Notes: generated by a model not told the origin, from the letters alone. A stretch of 64,000 nt of DNA from Flavobacterium sp. xlx-214 (GCF_013874595.1 NZ_CP059431.1:2914001-2978000), one strand, 5' to 3'; positions 49,614-59,249 are shown, numbered from the stretch's first letter. Made by a program: numbers and translations.

Positions 49614-52076
49614 ATGAAAGCAATAAATTACGTTTATTGTTCTGCTTTTGCTTTAGCTTCTACGGTTGGTTTTGCACAAGACAATAACCAAGTGTATGTA
49701 AAAGGTACTGTAATAGAAGCATCTACCAATGCACCTTTAGAGTATGCAAGTGTTACTATTGAAAGTACATCAAATCCAGAAAACATAACAGGTGATATGA
49801 CCGATGCATCGGGTAATTTCAACATACCTGTAACCCCAGATACGTATCAAATTCGTATTGAATACTTAGGCTATAAAACGTATGTTATTGATGCTAAAGA
49901 AATTCAATCGTCTACCAGTTTAGGGGTTATTAAAATTGCTGGCGATTCTGAAGTTTTAGAAGGCATTGTTATTGAAGCTAAAAGAGCTGCGGTTGAATTA
50001 AAACTAGACAAACGTATTTATAATGTTGCCGATAACACCATTGTAAAAGGTGGTAGTGCAAGCGATGTTCTAGATAATATACCTTCTGTTGAAGTAGATT
50101 CTGAAGGAAATGTAAGCTTAAGAGGAAACGAATCGGTTAAGGTTTTAATTGATGGAAAACCTTCGGGCATGGCTTCAAATATTGGCGATGCTTTAAAAAT
50201 GATTTCTGCTGATGCCTTAGATCGCGTAGAAGTAATTACCAATCCATCTGCTCGTTATGAAGCGGAAGGTGGCGCTGGTATCATCAACATCATTCTAAAA
50301 AAAGGAAGTAACAACGGAGTAAATGGTAGTGTAACTGCCAATGTAGGCGATCCTACAAGTTATGGCTTAAACGGAACTTTAAACTTTAGAGAAAAAAACT
50401 ATAATTTCTACACCAATTTAGGCTATTCTAAAAACAAAACTTTTGGTAACTCTTTAAACGAATCGCAATATTTTGATGAAAACGGAAATACTTCTAAATA
50501 TGTAAACGAATATTCTAAAAGTGAACGATTACGTGAAGGCGTTAATGGTAATTTTGGTTTTGAATGGAATTTAACCGATAAATTAACTTGGAATCAAGGT
50601 TTTACGTATCGCAAAAGTACAGGCGATAATCCACGTACTTTAAACTACGATAATTACGATGCAAACCGTAATTTATTGTACCGAAACATTCGTCAAACCG
50701 AAGAAGATGATTTAAAAGAAACCGTTGAATATACAACCGATTTTACGTATAAATTCAATGATAAAGGACATCAGTTATTTGTTTCGGGCAGTGTTAATAA
50801 AAACAAGGATATTGAAGATTCTAACATTACCACATATGGTTTAAACAATGTTATTGATGCTAGTGATATTACAAAAGCAACCGAAAATGAATTAAGACAC
50901 ATTGCACGTGTAGATTATGTATTACCTTTTAATGAAAATAGCCAGTTTGAAGCAGGTTATTTGGGTAACTTTAATAAGTTGAATACCCAGTTTAATATTA
51001 ATTCATTAAACGATAACGGTGATTATATTGCAAATGATTTGTTTAAAAACAATTTAGATTACAAAGAAACTGTACATGCTTTGTATTCGCAGTTTGGTGA
51101 CAAAATAAATAAGTTTAGCTATATGTTAGGTTTACGCTGGGAATATTCGGCTATTGATGTAAACCAATTAACAACAATGGATTTTAACCGTAAAACGTAC
51201 AATAACTTTTTCCCAAGTGCTTTCTTAAATTACGAGTTTAGCGATAGCGAAAATGTTTCAACAAGTTATAGTCGTAGAGTACGCAGACCACGCGGGCGCA
51301 TGTTAAACCCAGTTTCAAACTACTCAAGTTCTATTAACTTTTTTATGGGTAATCCTGATTTAAATCCATCATTTACAGATGCTTTTGATTTAGGATATAT
51401 GAAACGATGGAATCAGTTTACATTAAATGCTTCGGCTTATTTTAATAAAACAACCGATGCTGTTCAATTTGTTCGCAGAGTTGATGGAGTAAACGAAGAA
51501 GGAATTCCAATTACCATCAGCGGTCCTATTAACTTAGCAACCGAATATCGTTATGGTTTAGAATTAAACTTAAACTACAATCCGTTTAAATGGTGGCGTT
51601 TAAATGCCAATATGAATCTTTTTCAACAATCAACAAGAGGCGATTATTCTTATGTTGATTTTGAAGGAAAAACTGTTACTCAAAACTTTGATAACGATAC
51701 CTTCACTTGGTCGGGTCGTTTAAATTCACGTGTTACCCTTCCTGCAAAAATAGATTGGCAAACCAATGTAATGTATCAAGGTCCGCAAACCACGGCACAA
51801 GGTAAAGTATTAGGAAACGTTTCTGTAAATATGGCATTAAGTAAAGATGTTTTAAAAGACAAAGCAAGTATTGCCTTAAACGTTCAAGATTTGTTTAATT
51901 CTAGAAAACGCATGATGGAAACAAATTTACCACAAGCGTATACTTATTCTGAAATGCAATGGAGAGAACGTACTATTAATTTAGCATTTACCTATCGATT
52001 TAATCAAACAAAAGCCGATAGACAGAAAAATAAAAATACCAGACCATCTTCTGAAGATATGGAAGATATGATGTAA
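49614..52076 (+). CDS. Outer-membrane beta-barrel receptor (TonB-dependent-like) with CarboxypepD_reg domain
   Basis: An 820-residue outer-membrane protein. Signal peptide MKAINYVYCSAFALASTVGFAQ, then a CarboxypepD_reg beta sandwich (about 28-110), a plug domain (SASDVLDNIPSVEVDSEGNVSLRG, VKVLIDGKPSG, DRVEVITNPSARYEAEGGAGIINIILKK), and a long beta barrel rich in aromatic residues (OMP_b-brl_3 type). No SusD partner follows, so it is not a SusCD pair. A nutrient or metal-chelate uptake role is usual, but the substrate cannot be read. Own promoter and terminator. Confidence 0.92.
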   Translation: MKAINYVYCSAFALASTVGFAQDNNQVYVKGTVIEASTNAPLEYASVTIESTSNPENITGDMTDASGNFNIPVTPDTYQIRIEYLGYKTYVIDAKEIQSSTSLGVIKIAGDSEVLEGIVIEAKRAAVELKLDKRIYNVADNTIVKGGSASDVLDNIPSVEVDSEGNVSLRGNESVKVLIDGKPSGMASNIGDALKMISADALDRVEVITNPSARYEAEGGAGIINIILKKGSNNGVNGSVTANVGDPTSYGLNGTLNFREKNYNFYTNLGYSKNKTFGNSLNESQYFDENGNTSKYVNEYSKSERLREGVNGNFGFEWNLTDKLTWNQGFTYRKSTGDNPRTLNYDNYDANRNLLYRNIRQTEEDDLKETVEYTTDFTYKFNDKGHQLFVSGSVNKNKDIEDSNITTYGLNNVIDASDITKATENELRHIARVDYVLPFNENSQFEAGYLGNFNKLNTQFNINSLNDNGDYIANDLFKNNLDYKETVHALYSQFGDKINKFSYMLGLRWEYSAIDVNQLTTMDFNRKTYNNFFPSAFLNYEFSDSENVSTSYSRRVRRPRGRMLNPVSNYSSSINFFMGNPDLNPSFTDAFDLGYMKRWNQFTLNASAYFNKTTDAVQFVRRVDGVNEEGIPITISGPINLATEYRYGLELNLNYNPFKWWRLNANMNLFQQSTRGDYSYVDFEGKTVTQNFDNDTFTWSGRLNSRVTLPAKIDWQTNVMYQGPQTTAQGKVLGNVSVNMALSKDVLKDKASIALNVQDLFNSRKRMMETNLPQAYTYSEMQWRERTINLAFTYRFNQTKADRQKNKNTRPSSEDMEDMM

Positions 52077-52080
52077 TCAA

Positions 52081-52112
52081 AAAAATCCTGAAATGTACCT
52101 TTCAGGATTTTT
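52081..52112 (+). terminator. Terminator of the receptor gene
   Basis: Arms AAAAATCCTGAAA (52081-52093) and TTTCAGGATTTTT (52100-52112), loop TGTACC. Confidence 0.88.
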
Positions 52113-52147
52113 TGTTTTAATTTTGTATTCACTCTAAAACAATTATT

Positions 52148-53086
52148 TTGAACCCTACTTTAAAAGGAATCTTGTTTGTTGCTTTTGGTGCAAGTAGTTA
52201 CGGCATGTTGGCTACTTTTGTAAAAATAGCTTATGATCAAGGTTTTACTACCGCAGAAGTAACCACTTCTCAATACGTTTTTGCCATTCTTTGTTTATTG
52301 TTTTTAAACGCTATTACCAAAAAAAGCCAGGCAATTGCTTCTTCAACCGATTTAAAAAAACTCATCCTAAGTGGAACCTCAATGGGCTTTACCAGTGTTT
52401 TATATTACTTATCGGTAAAATATGTAAATGCAAGTATCGCGGTAGTTTTACTTATGCAATCGGTTTGGATTGGGGTGTTTGTAGAAGCTTATTTAAACAA
52501 GCAGAAACCTTCTAAAGCAAAAATAATAGCCGTATTGTTTGTTTTATTTGGAACCGCATTAGCTACTAATATTCTTGATAATGAATTGGTTTTTAACTTT
52601 AAAGGATACCTATTTGGTTTTTTAGCAGCTATTTCATTTTCAATGACACTTTACAGCACCAACAGCGTTGCTAAACATTTACATGCTTATAAACGCAGTT
52701 TATTCATGCTTTTTGGTGGAGGAATGATTGTATTAACTTTTACCTTACTAACACAAATACTACCTACTTATTTTCAGATACATTTAATAGGATCCGAATT
52801 TATTACCATTAAAAGCTTTGATTTTAGTATTTTATACACTTGGGGTATTTTACTATCCTTATTTGGTACGGTGTTACCTCCAATTTTATTAAACAAAGGG
52901 TTTCCGCTTGTCGGTGTTGGTTTAGGCAGTATTGTATCGGCTTTAGAACTACCGGTGTCGGTTACATTTGCCTTCTTTCTGCTAAAAGAACAAGTTTTAG
53001 GTATTCAATGGTTGGGTATCCTTATTATTTTGGCAGCCGTTATTTTAATCAATTTGAATTTATTAAAAAAGACAAAAGAAATATAA
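52148..53086 (+). CDS. EamA/DMT-family transporter
   Basis: Inner-membrane drug/metabolite exporter of 312 residues with ten hydrophobic segments in two EamA repeats (FVAFGASSYGMLATFVKIAYD at the N-terminus and the second half from about residue 150). The C-terminal ALELPVSVTFAFFLLKEQVLGIQWLGILIILAAV is the typical final repeat. The start is TTG at 52148, directly into the first membrane helix; no better ATG is in frame. Substrate unknown. It ends in a terminator and precedes the DUF2089 operon. Confidence 0.9.
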   Translation: MNPTLKGILFVAFGASSYGMLATFVKIAYDQGFTTAEVTTSQYVFAILCLLFLNAITKKSQAIASSTDLKKLILSGTSMGFTSVLYYLSVKYVNASIAVVLLMQSVWIGVFVEAYLNKQKPSKAKIIAVLFVLFGTALATNILDNELVFNFKGYLFGFLAAISFSMTLYSTNSVAKHLHAYKRSLFMLFGGGMIVLTFTLLTQILPTYFQIHLIGSEFITIKSFDFSILYTWGILLSLFGTVLPPILLNKGFPLVGVGLGSIVSALELPVSVTFAFFLLKEQVLGIQWLGILIILAAVILINLNLLKKTKEI

Positions 53087-53099
53087 ATATGTGTTTAAC

Positions 53100-53136
53100 A
53101 AAAGTCTGTCAAATTAAATTTTGATGGACTTTTTTG
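53100..53136 (+). terminator. Terminator after the EamA gene
   Basis: Arms AAAAGTCTGTCAAA (53100-53113) and TTTGATGGACTTTT (53120-53133) pair with two G-U wobbles and are followed by T residues. Its T run overlaps the possible -33 box of the next operon. Confidence 0.72.
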
Positions 53137-53164
53137 ATTTTAAAATAAATTATATTTATATTTG
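53133..53164 (+). promoter_or_regulatory. Complete Bacteroidota-type promoter of the DUF2089 operon
   Basis: TTTG at 53133-53136 and TATATTTG at 53157-53164 with 20 bp between them, close to the TTTG-N19-TAnnTTTG consensus. It is 37 bp before the ATG of the first gene and is the best promoter match in the window. Confidence 0.65.
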
Positions 53165-53201
53165 ACTTAACAAAATTAAAACAAAACTTAATTTTATTTA
53201 A

Positions 53202-53474
53202 ATGAAGGCTAAATTACCAACATTATGTCCAAGTTGCGAAAGCTTATTAAGCGTATCGCAATTAAGTTGCGAAAGTTGCCAAACCGTAGTACAAGGTAAT
53301 TATCCATTGCCTGTGTTTTTAAAATTATCGCCAAAAGAACAAGAATTTATTTTACAGTTTTTTTTATCAAGTGGTAGTTTAAAGGAAATGGCGGCACAAC
53401 AAGGTATTTCTTACCCAACGGTTCGCAACCAATTAGACGATATGATTCAACACATTAAAGATTTAAATGTTTAA
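53202..53474 (+). CDS. DUF2089 family protein: zinc ribbon plus HTH
   Basis: A 90-residue cytosolic protein, first gene of a six-gene operon. Two Cys-X2-Cys pairs, CPSC (10-13 region) and CESC, form a zinc ribbon; the C-terminal GSLKEMAAQQGISYPTVRNQLDDMI is a helix-turn-helix like that of sigma region 4/LuxR proteins. This layout is that of DUF2089, a putative DNA-binding regulator. Its position ahead of membrane-protein genes suggests it controls its own operon, as SdpR does for sdpI. That is inference. Confidence 0.85.
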   Translation: MKAKLPTLCPSCESLLSVSQLSCESCQTVVQGNYPLPVFLKLSPKEQEFILQFFLSSGSLKEMAAQQGISYPTVRNQLDDMIQHIKDLNV

Positions 53475-53484
53475 ACCTTTACGT

Positions 53485-54063
53485 ATGAAAAAAATAGGAC
53501 TACTATTAAAAAATCCGTTTGCTGTATTAAGCGATAAACAAATACTATTAACAGGAGTTGTTGCTTTTGTAATTGGTGTTTTTTTAGCTTTTCAATTTCA
53601 AATACAGCTTCAAATATTAAGAATTAATACCTTAAAAATACCAAACTTATTAGAGGTTGTTATTGGGCATTTAATTATTATAATTTGTTTAACTGTAAGC
53701 TTTTTTATTTTAGGAAAAGTTATCAATAAGAAAACTCGTTTTATTGACATTTTAAGTAGTGTATTAATTAGTTTGATACCTCTTTACATTTCACTTTTTC
53801 AAAATATTAATGGTTTTTTATCTAATGAAACTTCAAAAATTGAAAATGCAGTAAAAGATGGAACTATTTACACACAAACACCTCCTTTTTTATTAATAAT
53901 TGTAGGTTTAATTGGGTTTTGCTTTTTTATTTATTACATCTATTTACTATTTGTTGGTTTTAAAACAGCTACTAATGCAAAAAAAATATGGCATTACCTT
54001 TTGTTCTTTGTTATTTTAATTGCAATAGATCTTTTAACATCTGGTTTGATTAATTCAATTTAA
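53485..54063 (+). CDS. Yip1-like membrane protein A
   Basis: Membrane protein of about 192 residues with four or five hydrophobic segments. I use the ATG at 53485, since it gives MKKIGLLLKNPFAVLSDKQ, which aligns with the start of the next gene's product; the ATG at 53467 overlaps the DUF2089 gene. Shared with the neighbour: the loop INKKTRFID and the late motif GFKTATNAKKIWHYLL. It is Yip1/YIPF-like in length and hydrophobic pattern, but the family assignment is weak. The gap to DUF2089 is 10 bp. Confidence 0.75.
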   Translation: MKKIGLLLKNPFAVLSDKQILLTGVVAFVIGVFLAFQFQIQLQILRINTLKIPNLLEVVIGHLIIIICLTVSFFILGKVINKKTRFIDILSSVLISLIPLYISLFQNINGFLSNETSKIENAVKDGTIYTQTPPFLLIIVGLIGFCFFIYYIYLLFVGFKTATNAKKIWHYLLFFVILIAIDLLTSGLINSI

Positions 54064-54065
54064 GT

Positions 54066-54635
54066 ATGAAAAAAATTCTAAATCCTATTGAATTTTTTAA
54101 CGATAAAAAGCTGCTTCTTATCAATCTTATCATTTTTGTTTGCGGCACTCTTTTATCTGTGGCGTTGCACGCAACTTTTGAATCGCCAATTAGCTTACAT
54201 TTTTCTGAAAAAATGGTGCCTGCGCAAACATTCTTTGGAAATACTATATCAATAATTAGCTTATGCTTGGCATTTTTTTTGGCAGCAAAAATAATCAATA
54301 GAAAAACAAGGTTTATAGATTGCTTAAATCTGGCTATGTATTTACGCATTCCTTATTATTTTTTAACATTAATTAATTTGTTTTTTTTATTTAGTGATCA
54401 AACTTCAAACAAAAACATAGACAAGGAGTCCAATTTATTTAATGACATAACTGAGCTGGTTATTGGTTATTCAATGTTTTTTTTACTTATAAGCTTTTTA
54501 GTAGTTATAGGCATTTCAGTTTACAGAAGTTTTAAAACAATTTGTAACGCTAAAAAAACAACTGATTATTTATTATTAATAGGCACTCTTTTAATATTTA
54601 TTATTACCTCATCATTGATTATTAAAAACATATAA
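54066..54635 (+). CDS. Yip1-like membrane protein B (paralogue of A)
   Basis: Membrane protein of 189 residues with four or five hydrophobic segments, 2 bp behind its paralogue. Conserved between the two are INRKTRFID, SFKTICNAKKTTDYLL and the opening MKKI-x-NP pattern; overall similarity is modest, so the duplication is old. The two could form a heteromer in the inner membrane. No catalytic residue stands out. Confidence 0.78.
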   Translation: MKKILNPIEFFNDKKLLLINLIIFVCGTLLSVALHATFESPISLHFSEKMVPAQTFFGNTISIISLCLAFFLAAKIINRKTRFIDCLNLAMYLRIPYYFLTLINLFFLFSDQTSNKNIDKESNLFNDITELVIGYSMFFLLISFLVVIGISVYRSFKTICNAKKTTDYLLLIGTLLIFIITSSLIIKNI

Positions 54636-54645
54636 ACACCTCATT

Positions 54646-56001
54646 ATGAAAAAACTATTTTTATTATTTACACTGTTATTCAGTATTTCAACCTTTGCAC
54701 AAATTGAAGGAACTTGGAACGGAGCTATTGAATTACCAACAGTTAAATTACCTTTTGTTTTACATGTTACAAAAGAAAACAATCAATTAAAAGCAACTTT
54801 TGATAGTCCAGACCAAGGTGGTTTTGGTATTGAAATTCCTGAAATTCGTTTTGAAGAAAACACACTTCATTTAAAACATCCGCAAATGATGATGACCTAC
54901 AAAGGTGTATTGCAAAGCAACAATACTATTAAAGGTACTTTTATGCAGGGTGGTCAATCTTTTACATTAGATTTAACCCAAGGCGAGTTTAAACGCAACC
55001 GCCCACAAGAACCTAAGCCTAAATTTAATTACAAAATTGAAGATGTTACTTTTGAAAATAAAGAAGCAAAAATTAAATTGGCAGGTACTTTAACGACGCC
55101 TCATGGAAATGGAAAATTTCCAACTGTAATTTTGGTTGCTGGTAGCGGACCGAACGATCGTGACGAAGAGCTTTTTGGTCACAAACCTTTCTTAGTAATT
55201 GCCGATTATTTAACCAAAAAAGGCTATGCCGTTTTAAGATATGATAAACGCGGTGTAGCTGCTTCAGAAGGCGATTTTGCTGCCGCGACAGTTTTTGATT
55301 TTGCAAATGATACAAAAGCTGCGATTGAATATTTAAAATCGAGAAAAGAAATAGATTCAAAGAAAATTGGAATTTGGGGACATAGCGAAGGTGGACAAGT
55401 AGCGCAAATTGTAGCTGCGCAAGATCCTTCGGTACATTTTATCATTTTAATGGCTTCTCCTGCCATTGGAGGAGATGAAATTTTGATGCACCAAACAAAA
55501 GCTCTTGCAGAAAACGCAAACCTTTCTCAATCAGAAATAGACGAACTACAAGATGAAAACAAAGCTGTTTACAGCATCATCAAAAAAGGAAAAGATATTG
55601 CATCTATTAAGAAAGAATTAGTTACTTATTTTAAATCAAACAAAAATTATAAAGATGCAAAAGACAGTCAAATTAATGCAAAAGCAGCTTCGTTAGCGAC
55701 AGACTGGATGAAAGCATTCATACAATTTAATTCGCAAGAATATTTATCAAAAATAAATTGCCACGTTTTAGCTTTAAATGGTAATAAAGACATTCAAGTT
55801 CCTGCCAAGGAAAACCTAGCAAGCATAGCAGCACATATTGGTAATAAAGATAAATTAGTGGTAATGGCTTACCGCGATTTAAACCATATGTTTCAAACCG
55901 CAAATACAGGTATGCCAGAAGAATACGGTGAAATTGAAACCACAATTGAACCAAAAGTTTTAGAAGATATTAGCAATTGGTTAAACAAAACCGTAAAATA
56001 A
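54646..56001 (+). CDS. Exported alpha/beta hydrolase
   Basis: A 451-residue exported hydrolase, fourth gene of the operon. Signal peptide MKKLFLLFTLLFSISTFAQ, then an N-terminal beta domain of about 110 residues (IEGTWNGAIELPTVKLPFVLHV), followed by an alpha/beta fold from about residue 130. Catalytic elements: nucleophile elbow GHSEGG (Ser), oxyanion region VAGSGPNDRDEELFG, acid in LALNGNKDIQVP and histidine in RDLNHMFQTA. Relatives act as esterases or peptidases; the substrate is unknown. Its export beside membrane proteins points to an envelope substrate. Confidence 0.9.
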   Translation: MKKLFLLFTLLFSISTFAQIEGTWNGAIELPTVKLPFVLHVTKENNQLKATFDSPDQGGFGIEIPEIRFEENTLHLKHPQMMMTYKGVLQSNNTIKGTFMQGGQSFTLDLTQGEFKRNRPQEPKPKFNYKIEDVTFENKEAKIKLAGTLTTPHGNGKFPTVILVAGSGPNDRDEELFGHKPFLVIADYLTKKGYAVLRYDKRGVAASEGDFAAATVFDFANDTKAAIEYLKSRKEIDSKKIGIWGHSEGGQVAQIVAAQDPSVHFIILMASPAIGGDEILMHQTKALAENANLSQSEIDELQDENKAVYSIIKKGKDIASIKKELVTYFKSNKNYKDAKDSQINAKAASLATDWMKAFIQFNSQEYLSKINCHVLALNGNKDIQVPAKENLASIAAHIGNKDKLVVMAYRDLNHMFQTANTGMPEEYGEIETTIEPKVLEDISNWLNKTVK

Positions 56002-56002
56002 T

Positions 56003-56428
56003 ATGTTAACTCCTTGTTTAGTTATTGCATTTATTATTTTTTTTATTGGCGGTATGGTTACCGAAGAAACAGCTCCTGGCTTACTTAGCGGCTACAATAC
56101 CATGAGCGATGAAAAAAAGAAGAATGTTGATTTTAAAGGTATAGCAAAAGTTTTTCAAACCGTTTTTTTTAGCATCGCATTAATTTTAGTTGCAATAGGT
56201 ATACTGAGTTATTTTTTTGAAAACGAAAATTTTTGGGCTGCATTATTAACTTTAACGTGTACTTGGGGTTTTATACCACTATTTTTCTTAGGTAAAAAAT
56301 ACGATCCAAACACATATCCTAAGTGGCAGTATGCCGTTAATTATTTTGTATTAGCATTTCTTTTTTTACTTGGATTATTTTTAGCTATTGGAGTTTACAC
56401 ACACGAAGGAACTTTTTTAATTGAATAA
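56003..56428 (+). CDS. DUF3784 family membrane protein
   Basis: A 141-residue protein with four hydrophobic segments. The cytosolic loop LLSGYNTMSDEKKKNVD after the first segment is the DUF3784 signature, a family related in design to SdpI. The start follows the hydrolase stop by 1 bp and the SdpI-like gene follows by 3 bp, indicating coupled expression. Function unknown; relatives are found beside SdpI-type immunity proteins. Confidence 0.82.
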   Translation: MLTPCLVIAFIIFFIGGMVTEETAPGLLSGYNTMSDEKKKNVDFKGIAKVFQTVFFSIALILVAIGILSYFFENENFWAALLTLTCTWGFIPLFFLGKKYDPNTYPKWQYAVNYFVLAFLFLLGLFLAIGVYTHEGTFLIE

Positions 56429-56431
56429 ACT

Positions 56432-56773
56432 ATGGAAACAATTCTAAATTACTGTAACCAAATGATACTTTTAATGGGGTTACTTTTTGCTATAGCCGGA
56501 GGTATTATGTATGTTTTTCCTCCAAAAAAAATTAATAGTTTGTATGGATACAGAACAGCCTCTTCTATGAAAAATCAACAGAAATGGGATTTTTCTCAAA
56601 CATATAGTGCCAAATTATTATTTATTTTGGGCATTGTTTTAATAGTTGTATCTTTCTTTAAAGTTGTTATTAAAACTAGTGAAGAAACAGATGTAATCTT
56701 AGGTGTTGCCTTACCTCTTATAGGAGTTATTACAATGATTGTTGTTGTTGAAAAAGCACTAAAGAAAATTTAA
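56432..56773 (+). CDS. SdpI/YhfL family membrane protein
   Basis: A 113-residue protein with three hydrophobic segments and the diagnostic loop INSLYGYRTASSMKNQQKWDFSQTYSAKLL, the SdpI-family motif. In Bacillus subtilis SdpI is the immunity protein against the SDP cannibalism toxin and controls its own operon by sequestering SdpR. Here it is the last gene of the DUF2089 operon and no SDP-like toxin is visible, so a more general envelope or signalling role is equally possible. Confidence 0.84.
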   Translation: METILNYCNQMILLMGLLFAIAGGIMYVFPPKKINSLYGYRTASSMKNQQKWDFSQTYSAKLLFILGIVLIVVSFFKVVIKTSEETDVILGVALPLIGVITMIVVVEKALKKI

Positions 56774-56895
56774 TCAATAAATTCACAATTAACATATTGT
56801 GAGTAAAATACTCATTAGCCACTTAATAATAAATAGTATTTTTGTTTTACCAATCAATCGCTTGTTTTTTCAATAAAACAAGATATTAGATAACT

Positions 56896-56934
56896 TGAGC
56901 TTACCCCAAAAGGTAAGCTCTTTTCTTTTTTTTA
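56896..56934 (+). terminator. Terminator of the DUF2089-SdpI operon
   Basis: Arms GAGCTTACC (56897-56905) and GGTAAGCTC (56912-56920), loop CCAAAA, followed by TTTTC and eight T. The gap 56774-56895 before it shows no other structure I can support. Confidence 0.85.
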
Positions 56935-59163
56935 TAATACCAACAATCCGAAATCTTTTAGCTGTTCTCCTTGTTTAGAGAAAATAAAAGGTTCTAAATC
57001 TTGTTGTGTTTGTGTTTCAAAACTTTGTTTCATTTGTCCGTATGACAACACACCTTTTGGATTTTGTTTTAGCTCGTTTAAGAAATTTTGCAGCCACTCG
57101 CCTACTTCCTTATCAACTTCCAATTCTAATAAATCGTGTTTAGAGTGAAATACCAATCGCGCTTTCTCAAACGTTCTTCCTTTTTTGGTCTTCGTAAAAA
57201 ACTCCATTGTTGGCAAACTTCCTAACCAAACCACTTTTTGAGTTGATTTATACGTAGAAAAAGCTTCGCTTTCTAAAACCGATACAATATAATCGGGTGC
57301 TATTTTGGTACGCGGAATTTTAAATTCGAACCATTCTTGCAACGGAAAATCAAAACACAAACCGTGCATATAATTAAACAACGATTTTTTCAATCCAAAC
57401 GAAAATTTATCGTGTACAGCACCCGATTTATCCTCATGCACCATATCGTTATTGGCAAAAGTTCCTAAAGTGGTAGAATGATTAATCACATCAAACGCTT
57501 CCGGGTTTAGTCCAACTGGACTATGGGCTGTCATGGCAAACTGATGCCAAAACCCCGATTGCATAATGCCTACCTCAAACATTTGACGCACCATTTCTAA
57601 CGAATCTATGGTTTCTTGAGCCGTTTGCGTAGGAAAACCGTACATTAAATACGCATGCACCATAATACCTGCTTCGGTAAAATTGCGGTTTACACGTGCC
57701 ACTTGTTCTACAGTTACGCCTTTATCAATAAGTTGAAGCAATCGATCTGATGCTACTTCTAATCCACCTGAAACAGCAATACAACCCGATGCTTTTAGCA
57801 ACCTGCATAAATCTAATGTAAAACTTTTTTCGAATCGAATGTTGGTCCACCACGAAACAGTTAACTTACGTTTAATGATTTCTATAGCTACTTCGCGCAT
57901 TAACGCAGGTGGTGCAGCTTCATCCACAAAATGAAAACCTGTAGCCTTTGTGGTAGCAATTAACTGCTCCATTCTATCTACAATTTCCTTTGCAGCAATA
58001 GGTTCGTATATTTTTATATAATCTAACGAAATATCGCAAAACGTACATTTACCCCAATAGCAACCATGCGCCATCGTTAATTTATTCCAACGCCCATCAC
58101 TCCATAAACGATGCATAGGGTTTACCACTTCAATGACCGAAATGTACTGGTTTAAATCAATATCAGAATAATCAGGACAACCGACTTCGTTTTGCTTGTA
58201 ATCTTTTATTAAAGGATTGTTGATGTATTGAACGGTATTATTTTCTAAAACAAATGTGCGCTTTAATTCACTTTGAACAATTTCATTATTCACAAACTTG
58301 ATTAATTGTTCGGTGGGTGCTTCGCCATCATCTAAATTAATAAAATCGAAAAACTCAAACACTCGCACGTCCGAAACACTACGCAATTCGGTATTAGGAA
58401 AACCACCACCCATTACTACTTTTATGTTAGGATAATGATTTTTAATGTATTGCGCACAACGAAAAGCGCTGTATAAGTTACCTGGAAAAGGCACCGAAAA
58501 ACCAATAATTTTAGGGTTTGATTTTTGTACCAAAGCATCTAACAATTGTAGTGTAATGGCATCAATATAAGTAGGTTGTTCGTTTAATTTTTGATACAAT
58601 TCATCAAACGAATTAGCAGATCTACCCAAACGTTCTGCATAGCGGCTAAATCCAAAGTTATCATCAACGGTTTCAATGATTAAATCCGACAAATCTTCTA
58701 AATACAATGTTGCATAATGCTTGGCTTTGTCTTGAAAACCCATCGATCCAAACGCCCAATCTAACTCTTCTAAATGCGAAAAACGCGATGCTTGTGGTAA
58801 AAAATCATCGTGTACAATGGCGTTTGCCAACGTTGGATTTTTCCCTTGTAAAAACCCAATTACCGCATCAACCGACTGAATATAATCATCTTGTAATGCT
58901 ACAATACGCTGTGCATTTTCGCCCAAATCGGTATTATTTTGTGCAATAAACGCAAACAAATCTTGCAAGCCTTTTTTAGAAAACAACTGTAAAATCACTT
59001 CAATTCCCAAATCGGCTTGATACGAAGTAATGTTTTTCGTGTTTAAAAAACCCTTTAAATAAACCGTACCCGGATAAGGCGTGTTTAATTGCGTAAAAGG
59101 CGGCGTTATAAGTAAGATTTCTGTTTTCAACGGATGGTAATTTATGCAAAAGTACAATTTCAT
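56932..59163 (-). CDS. B12-binding-domain radical SAM protein
   Basis: A 743-residue protein with an N-terminal Rossmann-like domain of the B12-binding type (ILLITPPFTQL; IIGFSVPFPGNLYSAFRCAQ; KVVMGGGFPN) and a radical SAM core with CYWGKCTFC near residue 370, which binds the 4Fe-4S cluster. The Rossmann part lacks the DxHxxG cobalamin motif, so B12 may bind base-off or not at all. The family probably starts at KTEILLIT; the ATG at 59163 adds 12 residues, and a TTG at 59130 is an alternative. The substrate is unknown. It is divergent from bshC. Confidence 0.88.
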   Translation of the reverse strand: MKLYFCINYHPLKTEILLITPPFTQLNTPYPGTVYLKGFLNTKNITSYQADLGIEVILQLFSKKGLQDLFAFIAQNNTDLGENAQRIVALQDDYIQSVDAVIGFLQGKNPTLANAIVHDDFLPQASRFSHLEELDWAFGSMGFQDKAKHYATLYLEDLSDLIIETVDDNFGFSRYAERLGRSANSFDELYQKLNEQPTYIDAITLQLLDALVQKSNPKIIGFSVPFPGNLYSAFRCAQYIKNHYPNIKVVMGGGFPNTELRSVSDVRVFEFFDFINLDDGEAPTEQLIKFVNNEIVQSELKRTFVLENNTVQYINNPLIKDYKQNEVGCPDYSDIDLNQYISVIEVVNPMHRLWSDGRWNKLTMAHGCYWGKCTFCDISLDYIKIYEPIAAKEIVDRMEQLIATTKATGFHFVDEAAPPALMREVAIEIIKRKLTVSWWTNIRFEKSFTLDLCRLLKASGCIAVSGGLEVASDRLLQLIDKGVTVEQVARVNRNFTEAGIMVHAYLMYGFPTQTAQETIDSLEMVRQMFEVGIMQSGFWHQFAMTAHSPVGLNPEAFDVINHSTTLGTFANNDMVHEDKSGAVHDKFSFGLKKSLFNYMHGLCFDFPLQEWFEFKIPRTKIAPDYIVSVLESEAFSTYKSTQKVVWLGSLPTMEFFTKTKKGRTFEKARLVFHSKHDLLELEVDKEVGEWLQNFLNELKQNPKGVLSYGQMKQSFETQTQQDLEPFIFSKQGEQLKDFGLLVL

Positions 59164-59225
59164 ATCGATATAGTTATCAACATTTCTTTAACTCAAAAAG
59201 ATGCCCACCATAACCACATATTTGC

Positions 59226-59233
59226 TAACTTTG
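59226..59233 (+). promoter_or_regulatory. -7 element TAACTTTG of bshC
   Basis: Exact TAnnTTTG match 17 bp before the bshC ATG. Confidence 0.45.
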
Positions 59234-59249
59234 AAAAAATCAAAAACAA

